A stretch of DNA of 15,603 nucleotides, from positions 1 to 15,603 of the forward strand of contig DGOS01000083.1 in assembly GCA_002390155.1 (NCBI GenBank), written 5' to 3'. Source of the stretch: Hyphomicrobiaceae bacterium UBA4460. GTDB taxonomy: Bacteria; Pseudomonadota; Alphaproteobacteria; Rhizobiales; Methyloligellaceae. Each line of letters opens with the position of its first letter. Positions within the stretch are counted from its first letter, which is position 1. The notes below the pieces were generated by a model. It saw only the letters and a list, made by a program, of their open reading frames with translations. It made no database searches and was not told where the DNA came from. The translations under genes were made by a program, and so were the position numbers. Of this stretch, positions 6,269 through 13,514 are shown piece after piece.

Positions 6269-8267
6269 GTTGGAGGCTCGGCTTGGGTGGGAGATAGGCC
6301 TCGATCGCGTCCAGCGTGCGGGGGAGGGCGCCACCCATAGCCGCGACCGTCTTGTTCGCCCGCGTCATCATCTGCTCGCGTTGTTTGGTGTCTTGCAGCA
6401 GGCCGAGCACGGCGACGGCCAAGGTCTCCGCGTCGGTGACCTCCCTGGCGCCGCCGGTCTTCAACAGCTCCGAATAAAAGTCGCGGAAGTTCTGCCAATT
6501 GGGTCCCGTCAAGACCGCGGCGTCGAGCTTAATGGCCTCCACGGGGTTCTGTCCCCCTCGGTTCACCAGAGAGCCGCCGATGAAGGCGGCGGGCGCCAGC
6601 GAATAGAGCAGGCCGAGTTCGCCGATCGTGTCGGCCACATAGACATCCGTGTTGGCATCGGGGCGCCCGCCACCGGAGCGGATCGTGACGTGCAAGCCTT
6701 GCGCGCGCAACATCTCGGCGATGGCGTCCCCGCGGTCCGGATGCCGTGGGGCGATGATGGTCAGCAGGTCCGGTAGCGCCTTCTTGATCATGCCGTGAGC
6801 CGTGGCAACGACCTCGTCTTCTCCCGGATGCGTGCTCGCCGCGAGCCACACGGGCCGGCCGGTTATCGCAGCGGCGAGTTTGGCCTTACCGGCCGTATCG
6901 ATAGGCGGCGGCGGGGCGTCAGCCTTGAGGTTCCCCGCACCGCGCGCCTCCACCGCGCCGAGCCGCGCGAAGCGCTCGGCAAGGCTTGCGTTCTGCGCCA
7001 GGACCAGATCGAACGCCGAGAAGATGGGGCGGCTCAAGCCGGGCCGGCGCCGCCAGGCCCTGAACGAGGAGGCGGACATGCGGCCGTTGATGAGAAGGAG
7101 GGGAACGTCCTGCGCCTTGGTCTCCAGAACCAGATTTGGCCAGATCTCCGACTCCACTAAAACGCAAAGATCGGGACGCCAATGGTCGAGAAACCGTTTC
7201 AGATAGCCCTGGCGGTCGAGCGGCACGAATTGATGCAACGCGCCCTCCGGCAGCCGCACGCGCGCCTGACGCGCCGAGGTAACTGTCCCCGTCGTGAGCA
7301 GGATGCGGACTTCCGGGCGCGCCGCGGCGATCGCATCGATCACCGGCAGCGCGGCATTGACCTCACCGACGCTCGCCGCATGAAACCAAGCCAGAAATCC
7401 TGTTGGCCGCGGCAAGCTTGGCGCGCCGTAACGCTCCGGGTGCCGGTCGGGCTCTTCCTTTCCGCGCCGCGCGCGCCATGCGAGCAGCAATGGCGCGATG
7501 GGCGCGGCGAGCTTTGTCGCGAGCCGATACGCTTTGAGTGAGAGGCCGGGCTTGGACACGGCCTCCTTGCTGAGCGGGTCGGTGGCGCCCGCGAGCGCAT
7601 AGGCGCGCGCTGTGGTTTCCGCAAGTGCGCGCTCGATGGCGCGGCGACCTTTTTCAATTGTTTCAGGGTTCGTACCAGACGGCACGTGCACCGGATTGCC
7701 GACGACAATGGCAAGTGTCGAGAAGGGCAAGTTGACGGTAAAGGCGCTCCATGACGGCAGTTTGAGAAAGCGCTTTGTGGCGATTGCGAACGGCACCACG
7801 GGTCGTCCGGATTTGGAAGCGATGGTGGCAATACCGTCGCCAGCGCGCCGGGCAGGCCCGGGAGGCACGTCCGCGGTCATGGCCACTGTGGCGCCGGCGT
7901 CAAGCGCGCGCATGGTTTCGCGCATGGCCGCCGCCCCGCCCCGGTCACGTTTTCTTGTGCCGGCGCCCGCGCCCCGGATCAACACGACGCCAAAGCGCTC
8001 AAGCACGGCACCTAGCAGCGCCGCATCGCCATGGCGCGAGACCATGGCCCTCAGGTCCGCGGGCCGTTTCGGCTTCATATTCGGCAGCAGCATGAATTGG
8101 CCGTGCCAGATGGCGAGGATTTGCGGATGCTTGTCGAACAGCGTGTCGATTGTGTCGGTAGGATCGCGCTTGATCGCGCTCGTCGCGTAGACGAAACGGA
8201 CATAGCCCGAAGCGAGCTTGGCGATGAACGCGACGACGGGCTCCGATGATAGCAGCCGTTTCAACAT
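6258..8267 (-). CDS. waaA: Fused DUF374 acyltransferase-like domain and Kdo transferase (WaaA/KdtA)
   Basis: One 669-residue frame joins two proteins that are normally separate. Residues 1-~228 are a DUF374/lysophospholipid-acyltransferase-like domain: ILAIWHGQF (50-58), SRHGDAALLG (77-86), VLIRGAGAG (95-103), and TADVPPGPARR (131-141) in place of the commoner DGPRGPR. Residues ~240-669 are the GT-B Kdo transferase that adds Kdo from CMP-Kdo to lipid IVA: a hydrophobic anchor APIAPLLLAW (255-264), FHAASVGE with likely catalytic Glu302, VESEIWPNL (371-379), GAGNLKAD (443-450), APRHPDR (506-512) and FIGGSLVNRGGQNPVEA (562-578). The junction has no stop and no internal ATG; GTG codon 237 follows AAGGAGG after only two bases, too close for a normal ribosome site. 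Start ATG 8267. It lies 25 bp after the exporter gene and overlaps lpxK, so an operon is likely. Confidence 0.93.
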   Translation of the reverse strand: MLKRLLSSEPVVAFIAKLASGYVRFVYATSAIKRDPTDTIDTLFDKHPQILAIWHGQFMLLPNMKPKRPADLRAMVSRHGDAALLGAVLERFGVVLIRGAGAGTRKRDRGGAAAMRETMRALDAGATVAMTADVPPGPARRAGDGIATIASKSGRPVVPFAIATKRFLKLPSWSAFTVNLPFSTLAIVVGNPVHVPSGTNPETIEKGRRAIERALAETTARAYALAGATDPLSKEAVSKPGLSLKAYRLATKLAAPIAPLLLAWRARRGKEEPDRHPERYGAPSLPRPTGFLAWFHAASVGEVNAALPVIDAIAAARPEVRILLTTGTVTSARQARVRLPEGALHQFVPLDRQGYLKRFLDHWRPDLCVLVESEIWPNLVLETKAQDVPLLLINGRMSASSFRAWRRRPGLSRPIFSAFDLVLAQNASLAERFARLGAVEARGAGNLKADAPPPPIDTAGKAKLAAAITGRPVWLAASTHPGEDEVVATAHGMIKKALPDLLTIIAPRHPDRGDAIAEMLRAQGLHVTIRSGGGRPDANTDVYVADTIGELGLLYSLAPAAFIGGSLVNRGGQNPVEAIKLDAAVLTGPNWQNFRDFYSELLKTGGAREVTDAETLAVAVLGLLQDTKQREQMMTRANKTVAAMGGALPRTLDAIEAYLPPKPSLQHAS

Positions 8268-8292
8268 GCTCGTTCGGTTTCGTCCGATGCTG

Positions 8293-10146
8293 CTATTCGC
8301 CGGCCACGGCTACGGCTTCGTCGGTTGACGCTGCTGCGTATCCACCGGTGATGCCGAACTGGGTGCTGTGCAGGCGCGTGTAAAGGCCGCCCTTGGCGAC
8401 CAACTCGTCATGGCGCCCGATCTCGACGATGCGCCCTTGATCGAGCACGCAGATCAGGTCGGCCTTCTTTACCGTCGACAATCTGTGCGCGATCATCAGC
8501 ACCGAGCGTCCCTGCATCAGTACTTCAAGCGCCGCCTGCACCTTCGCTTCCGCTTCGGAGTCCAGCGAGCTGGTCGGCTCATCGAGAAGCAGGATCGGCG
8601 CGTCCTTGTAGATGGCCCGGGCAATGGCGATACGCTGGCGTTCGCCGCCGGACAGCAAGCCGCCCGCCTCGCCCACGCGCGTGTCGTAGCCCTTCGGCAG
8701 CCTCGAAATAAAGTCGTGCGCGGCCGCCGCTTTCGCCGCCGCGATCACCTCGTCCTCGACGAGCGGCTTTGTGCCATAGGCAATGTTGGCGCGGATCGTA
8801 TCGTCGAACAGCACGGGGTCCTGAGTCACGAGCGCGATGGACTCGCGCAGGCTGTCGACCGTCACATGCTTGACATCCTGTCCGTCGATCAGAAGTTCGC
8901 CCTTGTTGGGGTCGAAGAAGCGCAGTGCGAGATTGACCAGCGTGCTCTTGCCCGAGCCCGACGGACCGACCAAGGCGACGGTCTTGCCGGGCGGCACGGT
9001 CAAGCTCACGCCCTTCAGCACGACGTTGTCTTCATCGTAGGCAAACGTCACGTCGCGGAACTCGATCTCGCCCTGCTTTAGCGTAAGCGGCTTGGCGTCG
9101 GGCAGTTCGATGAGCTTCACCTCGCGGTCGACAATGCCGAACACACGGCTGGCGGCCGCGACGCCTTCCTGCAATTGAGTCTGCAGCGTGGCGACGCTTT
9201 TCAGCGGGCTATAGATCAGGATCGCCGCAGTCATGAAGCCCATGAAATGGCCGAGCGTGAGATCGCCGCGAATGCCTTGCGTGCCGGCGACGTAAATAGC
9301 GATGGCGAAACCGCAGCCAACCAGCAGCTCCATGGCCGGGCTCGACGCAGCCCGCGCGCGGGTGCCTCGCATGGTGAACTCGAGCGTACGGTTGATGGAC
9401 TTCGCCGCGCGGCCCTCTTCTTGTTCTTCTTGGCGGTAGGCGCGCACCACGCGCATGCCACGCAAGGTCTGGGTCACGAGTGCGGAGAGGTCGCCGGTTT
9501 CTTGCAGCGACTTCGTGGTGGACTTGCGCATTCTGCGGCGCTGGCGGGAGAGCATGTATCCGGCGAACGGCATGAAGATCAGGATCAGCACCGAGAAGCG
9601 CGGGTCCATGTAGATCATGCTGCCGACGAGGATCACCACTTTGAGCACGTTCTCGCCAAGCGTGACGATGGTCCGGCTCGCCGTAGCGCGGATCAAATTG
9701 GCGTCGTTGAGGAAGCCTGAGAGCAGCCGGCCCGAATGGACCGTCTGAATCCAGCCAAGATCGGCCTTGGCCAGCTTGTTGAACATTTGCAGCCTGAGGT
9801 CGGCGATGAAGCGGTGGCCGAGATAGGCCACGGTGACATTGGCCACATATTCGGCGATTGCCTTGATCGCGGTGATGATGACGATCGCCGCGGTGATCCA
9901 GTAGACCATGTCCGCCTTCTTGGCGATGAACACGTCGTCCGCGGTGCGTTGAATGAGGAAGGGGATGGCGCCCGTGGTCGCGGCCGTGAGCAGCATGGCC
10001 ACCGTGGCCATGGACAAAAGAAAGACGTGGGGGCGTAAGTGCTCGCTCCAGATGCGCTTGACGATGTCGGTCGTCGTGTAGTGGGCCGAGAGCTCGTCGC
10101 CACCTCTCGTGACCGCGTCGACGTTTGTGAATACGTTGCCTTTCAA
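8293..10146 (-). CDS. msbA: MsbA-type ABC exporter, fused membrane and ATPase domains
   Basis: A half-size ABC exporter (617 aa) that works as a homodimer. Residues ~40-330 are the transmembrane domain, with clear hydrophobic segments near 43-65, 82-100, 160-180, 184-199, 273-290 and 302-314. Residues ~355-595 are the nucleotide-binding domain, with Walker A GPSGSGKST (394-402), Q-loop Q442, signature LSGGERQ (498-504), Walker B ILLLDEP (518-524) and H-loop His554. All catalytic residues are present. The product resembles MsbA/multidrug exporters. Its place directly before the acyltransferase-Kdo transferase gene and lpxK supports lipid A-core flipping, but the substrate is inferred and the symbol tentative. 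The start appears to be TTG 10146; no in-frame ATG lies nearby, and GGGGAAG is just upstream. A hairpin precedes it. Confidence 0.9.
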   Translation of the reverse strand: MKGNVFTNVDAVTRGGDELSAHYTTTDIVKRIWSEHLRPHVFLLSMATVAMLLTAATTGAIPFLIQRTADDVFIAKKADMVYWITAAIVIITAIKAIAEYVANVTVAYLGHRFIADLRLQMFNKLAKADLGWIQTVHSGRLLSGFLNDANLIRATASRTIVTLGENVLKVVILVGSMIYMDPRFSVLILIFMPFAGYMLSRQRRRMRKSTTKSLQETGDLSALVTQTLRGMRVVRAYRQEEQEEGRAAKSINRTLEFTMRGTRARAASSPAMELLVGCGFAIAIYVAGTQGIRGDLTLGHFMGFMTAAILIYSPLKSVATLQTQLQEGVAAASRVFGIVDREVKLIELPDAKPLTLKQGEIEFRDVTFAYDEDNVVLKGVSLTVPPGKTVALVGPSGSGKSTLVNLALRFFDPNKGELLIDGQDVKHVTVDSLRESIALVTQDPVLFDDTIRANIAYGTKPLVEDEVIAAAKAAAAHDFISRLPKGYDTRVGEAGGLLSGGERQRIAIARAIYKDAPILLLDEPTSSLDSEAEAKVQAALEVLMQGRSVLMIAHRLSTVKKADLICVLDQGRIVEIGRHDELVAKGGLYTRLHSTQFGITGGYAAASTDEAVAVAGE

Positions 10147-10168
10147 AGGCTTCCCCGATTCTTCAAGC

Positions 10169-10200
10169 GGGCCAGCAGCCGTGCCGCCGCTCGCTGGCCC
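10169..10200 (-). promoter_or_regulatory. Leader hairpin upstream of the ABC exporter gene
   Basis: GGGCCAGC (10169-10176) and GCTGGCCC (10193-10200) are a perfect 8-base inverted repeat around a 16-base loop. Inside the loop an AGC/GCT pair with one bulge could extend the stem. No T run follows, so it is not a classical terminator. It ends 22 bases before the TTG start and could affect translation or RNA stability. Confidence 0.45.
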
Positions 10201-10234
10201 CTTCTAGCACGGAGGCCCGTTCCCCTTTAAGGCG

Positions 10235-10253
10235 AAAAACCGGGCGCGAGCCC
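10235..10253 (-). terminator. Candidate intrinsic terminator after the DUF4170 gene
   Basis: On the minus strand GGGC-TCGC-GCCC begins directly after the DUF4170 TAG stop and is followed two bases later by TTTTT (10239-10235). The stem is only 4 bp but all G-C. It would separate the cysQ-like/DUF4170 transcript from the exporter gene, partly or fully. Confidence 0.4.
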
Positions 10254-10508
10254 CTAGTCGGCGTCGTGCTCCGGGTCGAAGAGCCGATGCAGGTGGACGA
10301 TGAAATAGCGCATATGGGCGTCGTCCACGGTGCGCTGGGCGGCGTCCTTCCAAGCATCGTAGGCCCGCGCGTAATTGGGATAAATCCCGACGATATCGAG
10401 CTTCTTGAGGTCGGCGAACTCGACTTTGTCGAGCTCCGTCAGTTCCCCCCCGAATACGAGATGGAGCAGTTGCTTACTGCCCGCCTTGTTCTTTGCCTGC
10501 GCGGCCAT
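10254..10508 (-). CDS. DUF4170 domain protein (84 aa)
   Basis: A small soluble alphaproteobacterial protein of unknown function. The DUF4170 pattern is clear: LLHLVFGGELTELDKVEFADL, then KLDIVGIYPNYARAYDAWK, then AQRTVDDAHMRYFIVHLHRL and an acidic end DPEHDAD. There is no signal peptide or membrane segment. ATG 10508 is chosen because AGGGGA sits just upstream of it; a GTG at 10520 is in frame but would place that ribosome site inside the gene. It follows the CysQ-like gene by 45 bp on the same strand, a pairing seen in related genomes near lipid A genes. Its job there is not known; a regulatory or accessory role is a guess. Confidence 0.9.
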   Translation of the reverse strand: MAAQAKNKAGSKQLLHLVFGGELTELDKVEFADLKKLDIVGIYPNYARAYDAWKDAAQRTVDDAHMRYFIVHLHRLFDPEHDAD

Positions 10509-10553
10509 GCTTCCCCTCACTGTCTGATCGCCGGCACCTTGCCGAAAGGCGCT

Positions 10554-11378
10554 TTAAAGGTCTATGCGGCTTGTGCGCTCAATGAGAAGCGGATGCAGGG
10601 CCTTTCCGCTGGCGACGAGGCTCGGAAATTTGGGGTTTTCGCGGTTATAGGGGTGCGGCGTCCCGCGATGGTCGGTGGTGATGCCGCCGGCCTCCTCGAT
10701 GAGCAAGGCCGCCCCGGCCAGGTCCCACTCGGCCTTGGGCGACAGCGAGATGGTCGCGTCGCCCTTGCCGGCTGCCACCAGCGCCATGCGGTAGGCGACC
10801 GAGTTCACCCATTCGGCCTCGACATTCGGCCAGGGCTCTTCCCAGATCTTCTTCCGGAACAGCCCGCCGCTGGCGATCATCTTGGCGCCTTCGAGGCTGG
10901 CCTTGTCGCTCACATGGATCGGCGCATCGTTGAGGAAGGCGCCGTGTCCGCGCATGGCATGGAAGAATTCGTCCTTCGCGGGGTTGTAGACCACGCCGAG
11001 CACAGGCTCCCCGTCCTCGATGAGCGCGGCGGAAACGGTCCACTCTGGGATGTGGCGCAAGAAGGCACTCGTGCCGTCGATCGGGTCGATCATCCACACC
11101 CGCGAATGTTTCAGCCGCTCGCGATCGTCGGGTGATTCCTCCGACAGCCAGCCGTAGGTCTTGCGGCGCGTCGTCAGGTCGAGCTTGAGCGCGGCGTCGA
11201 CGGCCAGGTCGGCTTCGCTGACCTCCGAGCCGTCAGGCTTCTTGTGAACTTCGAGCTCTTTTGTGAAATAGCTGTTCGCCAGGGCGCCGGCCTTGCGCAC
11301 GGCGCTCTTCAGAAGTTCGTAATCCTCCTCCAGCGGAGGCATGATTTCAGGTCTTTTTGTCTGTGTCGCTGCGGTCAT
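10554..11378 (-). CDS. CysQ / inositol monophosphatase family phosphatase
   Basis: A lithium-sensitive-type, Mg2+-dependent phosphatase (274 aa). The metal and catalytic residues are visible: WLSEES (77-82, Glu80/81), WMIDPIDGTSAF (95-106, Asp98 and Asp101) and AEWDLAGAALLIEEAGG (216-232, Asp219). The family includes 3'(2'),5'-bisphosphate nucleotidase (CysQ, removing pAp) and inositol-1-phosphatase. The spacing and the SEES motif fit CysQ-like members best, but the substrate cannot be fixed from sequence. The start at ATG 11378 is followed in frame by ATG 11342 (MPPLEEDYELL), which is also possible; neither has a strong ribosome site. It is the first gene of the minus-strand block, followed by DUF4170. 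Confidence 0.9.
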   Translation of the reverse strand: MTAATQTKRPEIMPPLEEDYELLKSAVRKAGALANSYFTKELEVHKKPDGSEVSEADLAVDAALKLDLTTRRKTYGWLSEESPDDRERLKHSRVWMIDPIDGTSAFLRHIPEWTVSAALIEDGEPVLGVVYNPAKDEFFHAMRGHGAFLNDAPIHVSDKASLEGAKMIASGGLFRKKIWEEPWPNVEAEWVNSVAYRMALVAAGKGDATISLSPKAEWDLAGAALLIEEAGGITTDHRGTPHPYNRENPKFPSLVASGKALHPLLIERTSRIDL

Positions 11379-11640
11379 CGGGCGGAAGGAACACTCTCTA
11401 AACCAAGTTGGAAGCTACCGGTTATTAACAACGTCCATTAAGCGTCCGGGAAAGCTTCCGTGGCACATTGGTGTCAATAAAGGCTACCTCAAGGCAGCCA
11501 ATAAGGAAGCTAACAGCAAGGCGTCACATGGGCCTCGGATGCGAAAAGCACCGGGGCCCTCTTGCTGTCCGGGCCGCCGCGTTCTCGCGTCATCCCTTGC
11601 ATGTCTCAGACCACTTCCCCAAGACCGTCACATCGGCCTT
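11379..11640. other. Non-coding gap upstream of the CysQ-like gene
   Basis: This 262-bp gap lies between the ubiA stop and the CysQ-like start, with both genes on the minus strand. The half near the CysQ-like gene is AT-richer and probably carries its promoter; a TTGACA is present on the minus strand at 11477-11472, but no matching -10 box lies at the right distance. A weak hairpin GGCCC/GGGCC (11555-11575) with TTTT seven bases beyond could be a poor ubiA terminator. No coding frame is supported. Confidence 0.45.
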
Positions 11641-12594
11641 CTAGGCCCAAGATGCAAGCGCCATATCGAGGGTGATTGCCACAAATATGAGCAGGCCGAA
11701 GCCGCGATTTGAGCGGAAGCGGCGCAGGCAGTTCTCCGCATCGTCGATATCGAGTGTCGCGACCTGCCAGGCCAGTTGCGCGCCGGCGAGCCCCATCCCT
11801 GCGACAAATACAGGGCCGGCCCCGGCCGCAAGTCCCGACAGGACTATCGCGCTCCAGGCCAGGCCGTAGAAAGCGCTGAGCCAGGTCTGTGTCGACCGGC
11901 CGAAGCGGAGCGCCGTCGATTTCATGCCGATGAGCGCGTCGTCTTCGCGATCCTGGTGCGCGTAGATCGTGTCGTAGCCGATGGTCCAGGCGACGGCGCC
12001 GACATAAAGAATCACCGGCGCTACGGTGAGCCCGCCAAGCACCGCGGCCCACCCCACCAGCGCCCCCCAGTTGAACGCAAGCCCGAGCACCGCTTGCGGC
12101 CAATGGCTGATGCGCTTCACGAACGGGTAGAGCGCCACGATGGGAATAACGCCGAGCCCGAGCAGGATCGAGAAGTGATTGAGGCTGAGCAAGACGCCAA
12201 GTCCCACGAGACACAGCGCGACCATAAAGATGGCTGCCGCTGCCACCGAAACCTGCCCGCTGGGCAAGGGGCGTGAGCGCGTGCGCGCCACTTGCGCGTC
12301 GATCTTGCGGTCCACGATGTCGTTATAGGTGCACCCGGCGCTCCGCATGGCGATGGCGCCGATGGCAAACAGGAGAAGCAGCCAGGGATCCGGGTAGGGC
12401 GCGCCAGCGCTGCGCGCCGCAAGCGCCACAGACCAGAAGCACGGCAGTGCTAGAAGAAAGTAGCCCACGGGCCTATCGGCGCGGGCAAGCCGTAGATACG
12501 GAAGCGCCCACGCCGGCGCATGGCGGTCCACCCAGTTCTTGGGTTCCGCGTCGGCGACGCCGCTTGCTTTGCCTTGTGGTGTGGGACGTGGCAT
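11641..12594 (-). CDS. ubiA: 4-hydroxybenzoate polyprenyltransferase UbiA
   Basis: An integral membrane enzyme that joins a polyprenyl diphosphate to 4-hydroxybenzoate, the first membrane step of ubiquinone synthesis. 317 aa, with about eight or nine hydrophobic segments. The two Asp-rich Mg2+/diphosphate motifs are present: NDIVDRKIDAQVARTRSRPLPSG (from residue 91) and YDTIYAHQDREDD (207-219), followed by GMKSTALRFG. The N-terminal LRLARADRPVGYFLLALPCFW block is typical of proteobacterial UbiA. ATG 12594 is preceded by GAAGG at five bases, a good ribosome site. Divergent from rsmE across 42 bp, so the two promoters must overlap or lie inside the other gene's leader. It is close to a ubiquinol oxidase operon, which uses its pathway's product. 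Confidence 0.96.
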   Translation of the reverse strand: MPRPTPQGKASGVADAEPKNWVDRHAPAWALPYLRLARADRPVGYFLLALPCFWSVALAARSAGAPYPDPWLLLLFAIGAIAMRSAGCTYNDIVDRKIDAQVARTRSRPLPSGQVSVAAAAIFMVALCLVGLGVLLSLNHFSILLGLGVIPIVALYPFVKRISHWPQAVLGLAFNWGALVGWAAVLGGLTVAPVILYVGAVAWTIGYDTIYAHQDREDDALIGMKSTALRFGRSTQTWLSAFYGLAWSAIVLSGLAAGAGPVFVAGMGLAGAQLAWQVATLDIDDAENCLRRFRSNRGFGLLIFVAITLDMALASWA

Positions 12595-12636
12595 GTCTGC
12601 CTTCAGCCTACCTCATGCATGCGCCGATCGCCGATC

Positions 12637-13368
12637 ATGCCCTCTAAGCTCCAACGGCTCTTCGTCAAGTCTCCATTGCGCGCCGGCGCCGGGATCGCCC
12701 TGGAGTCGCCTCAAGCGCATTATCTGGCGAACGTGCTGCGCTTGAAGGCCGGCGACCAAGTTCTCGTCTTCAACGGCCTGGATGGCGAATGGTGCGCGCG
12801 GCTCTCCAACGTTGCGAAGAAGAAAGTGGACTTGCAGGCCGAGCATCAGACACGCCCGCAAGAGGCAGGACCTGACCTGCACTATCTCTTCGCGCCCATC
12901 AAGCGCGCGCGGGTCGATTACATGGCCCAGAAGGCGACTGAGATGGGTGCCAGCCTGCTGCAGCCCGTCCTAACGCGCCGCACGGTCGCCGAGCGGGTGA
13001 AGGTCGAAAGGCTTCAAGCCAACGCGGTCGAGGCGGCGGAGCAATGCGGCATTCTCCGCGTGCCTGAGGTTCGCGCGCCCAAGAAGCTCGATAAGCTCCT
13101 GAAAGATTGGGACGAGGAGCGGCTCCTTATCTTTGCCGACGAGGTGGCGGCTTCGGCCTCGCCGCTCGATGTCCTATCCGCGCAGGAGCAGAAGCCGCTT
13201 GCCGTGTTGATCGGGCCGGAAGGCGGCTTCGAGCCGGAGGAGCGTGCCGCGCTTTTGCGCCAACCCTTCGTCATTCCGCTGTCTTTAGGCCCGCGCGTCA
13301 TGCGGGCCGATACGGCGGCCGTGGCCTGCCTGGCGCTCGTCAATGCCGTCCTGGGCGACTGGCGTTGA
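12637..13368 (+). CDS. rsmE: 16S rRNA (uracil1498-N3)-methyltransferase RsmE
   Basis: A SPOUT-class methyltransferase that modifies U1498 of 16S rRNA; acts as a dimer. 243 aa from ATG 12637. An N-terminal PUA-like domain has QRLFV (6-10) and AHYLANVLRLKAGD (27-40). The knot domain carries KRARVDYMAQKATEMG (89-104), EAAEQC (132-137), LIGPEGGFEPEE (191-202) and LSLGPRVMRADTA (215-227), the SAM-binding knot. ATG 12619 is also in frame, six codons upstream; 12637 is preferred because it places the N-terminus just before RLFV. No clear ribosome site is seen for either. Divergent from ubiA; the TGA stop overlaps a FNR-like palindrome that belongs to the cyo upstream region. Confidence 0.95.
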   Translation: MPSKLQRLFVKSPLRAGAGIALESPQAHYLANVLRLKAGDQVLVFNGLDGEWCARLSNVAKKKVDLQAEHQTRPQEAGPDLHYLFAPIKRARVDYMAQKATEMGASLLQPVLTRRTVAERVKVERLQANAVEAAEQCGILRVPEVRAPKKLDKLLKDWDEERLLIFADEVAASASPLDVLSAQEQKPLAVLIGPEGGFEPEERAALLRQPFVIPLSLGPRVMRADTAAVACLALVNAVLGDWR

Positions 13369-13378
13369 CATACGTCAA
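13365..13378. promoter_or_regulatory. FNR/FixK-like palindrome upstream of cyoA
   Basis: TTGAC-ATAC-GTCAA is a perfect 5-base inverted repeat with a 4-base spacer. It fits the FNR/FixK box as known in alphaproteobacteria (TTGA-N6-TCAA). It overlaps the rsmE stop codon and lies about 86-137 bp before the possible cyoA starts. Oxygen-responsive control of the oxidase is inferred. The first six bases also read as a perfect -35 TTGACA, but no -10 follows. Confidence 0.5.
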
Positions 13379-13514
13379 ATCACCGGGGCGACCTTGAGGG
13401 CTTCTTCACAATGACGGCGCTTGCCGACCTTTAGGGTCGCCGAATCGTCCAGAAGGCACTACTTTGGTCCGCAACCGGATTTCCGAGCGGGAAATCGAAA
13501 CGCAAGGCGTCGAC

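Noticed and set aside
10266..11135. Long plus-strand frame antisense to DUF4170 and the CysQ-like gene
   Set aside because: It resembles no known product and both minus-strand genes carry clear family motifs, so it is a GC-driven shadow.
11472..11477. TTGACA on the minus strand as a -35 box for the CysQ-like gene
   Set aside because: No recognisable -10 hexamer lies 16-18 bases downstream; may be chance in the gap.
11544..11575. GGCCC/GGGCC hairpin with TTTT as a ubiA terminator
   Set aside because: The stem is 5 bp with an 11-base loop and the T run is short and seven bases away; too weak to annotate as a terminator.
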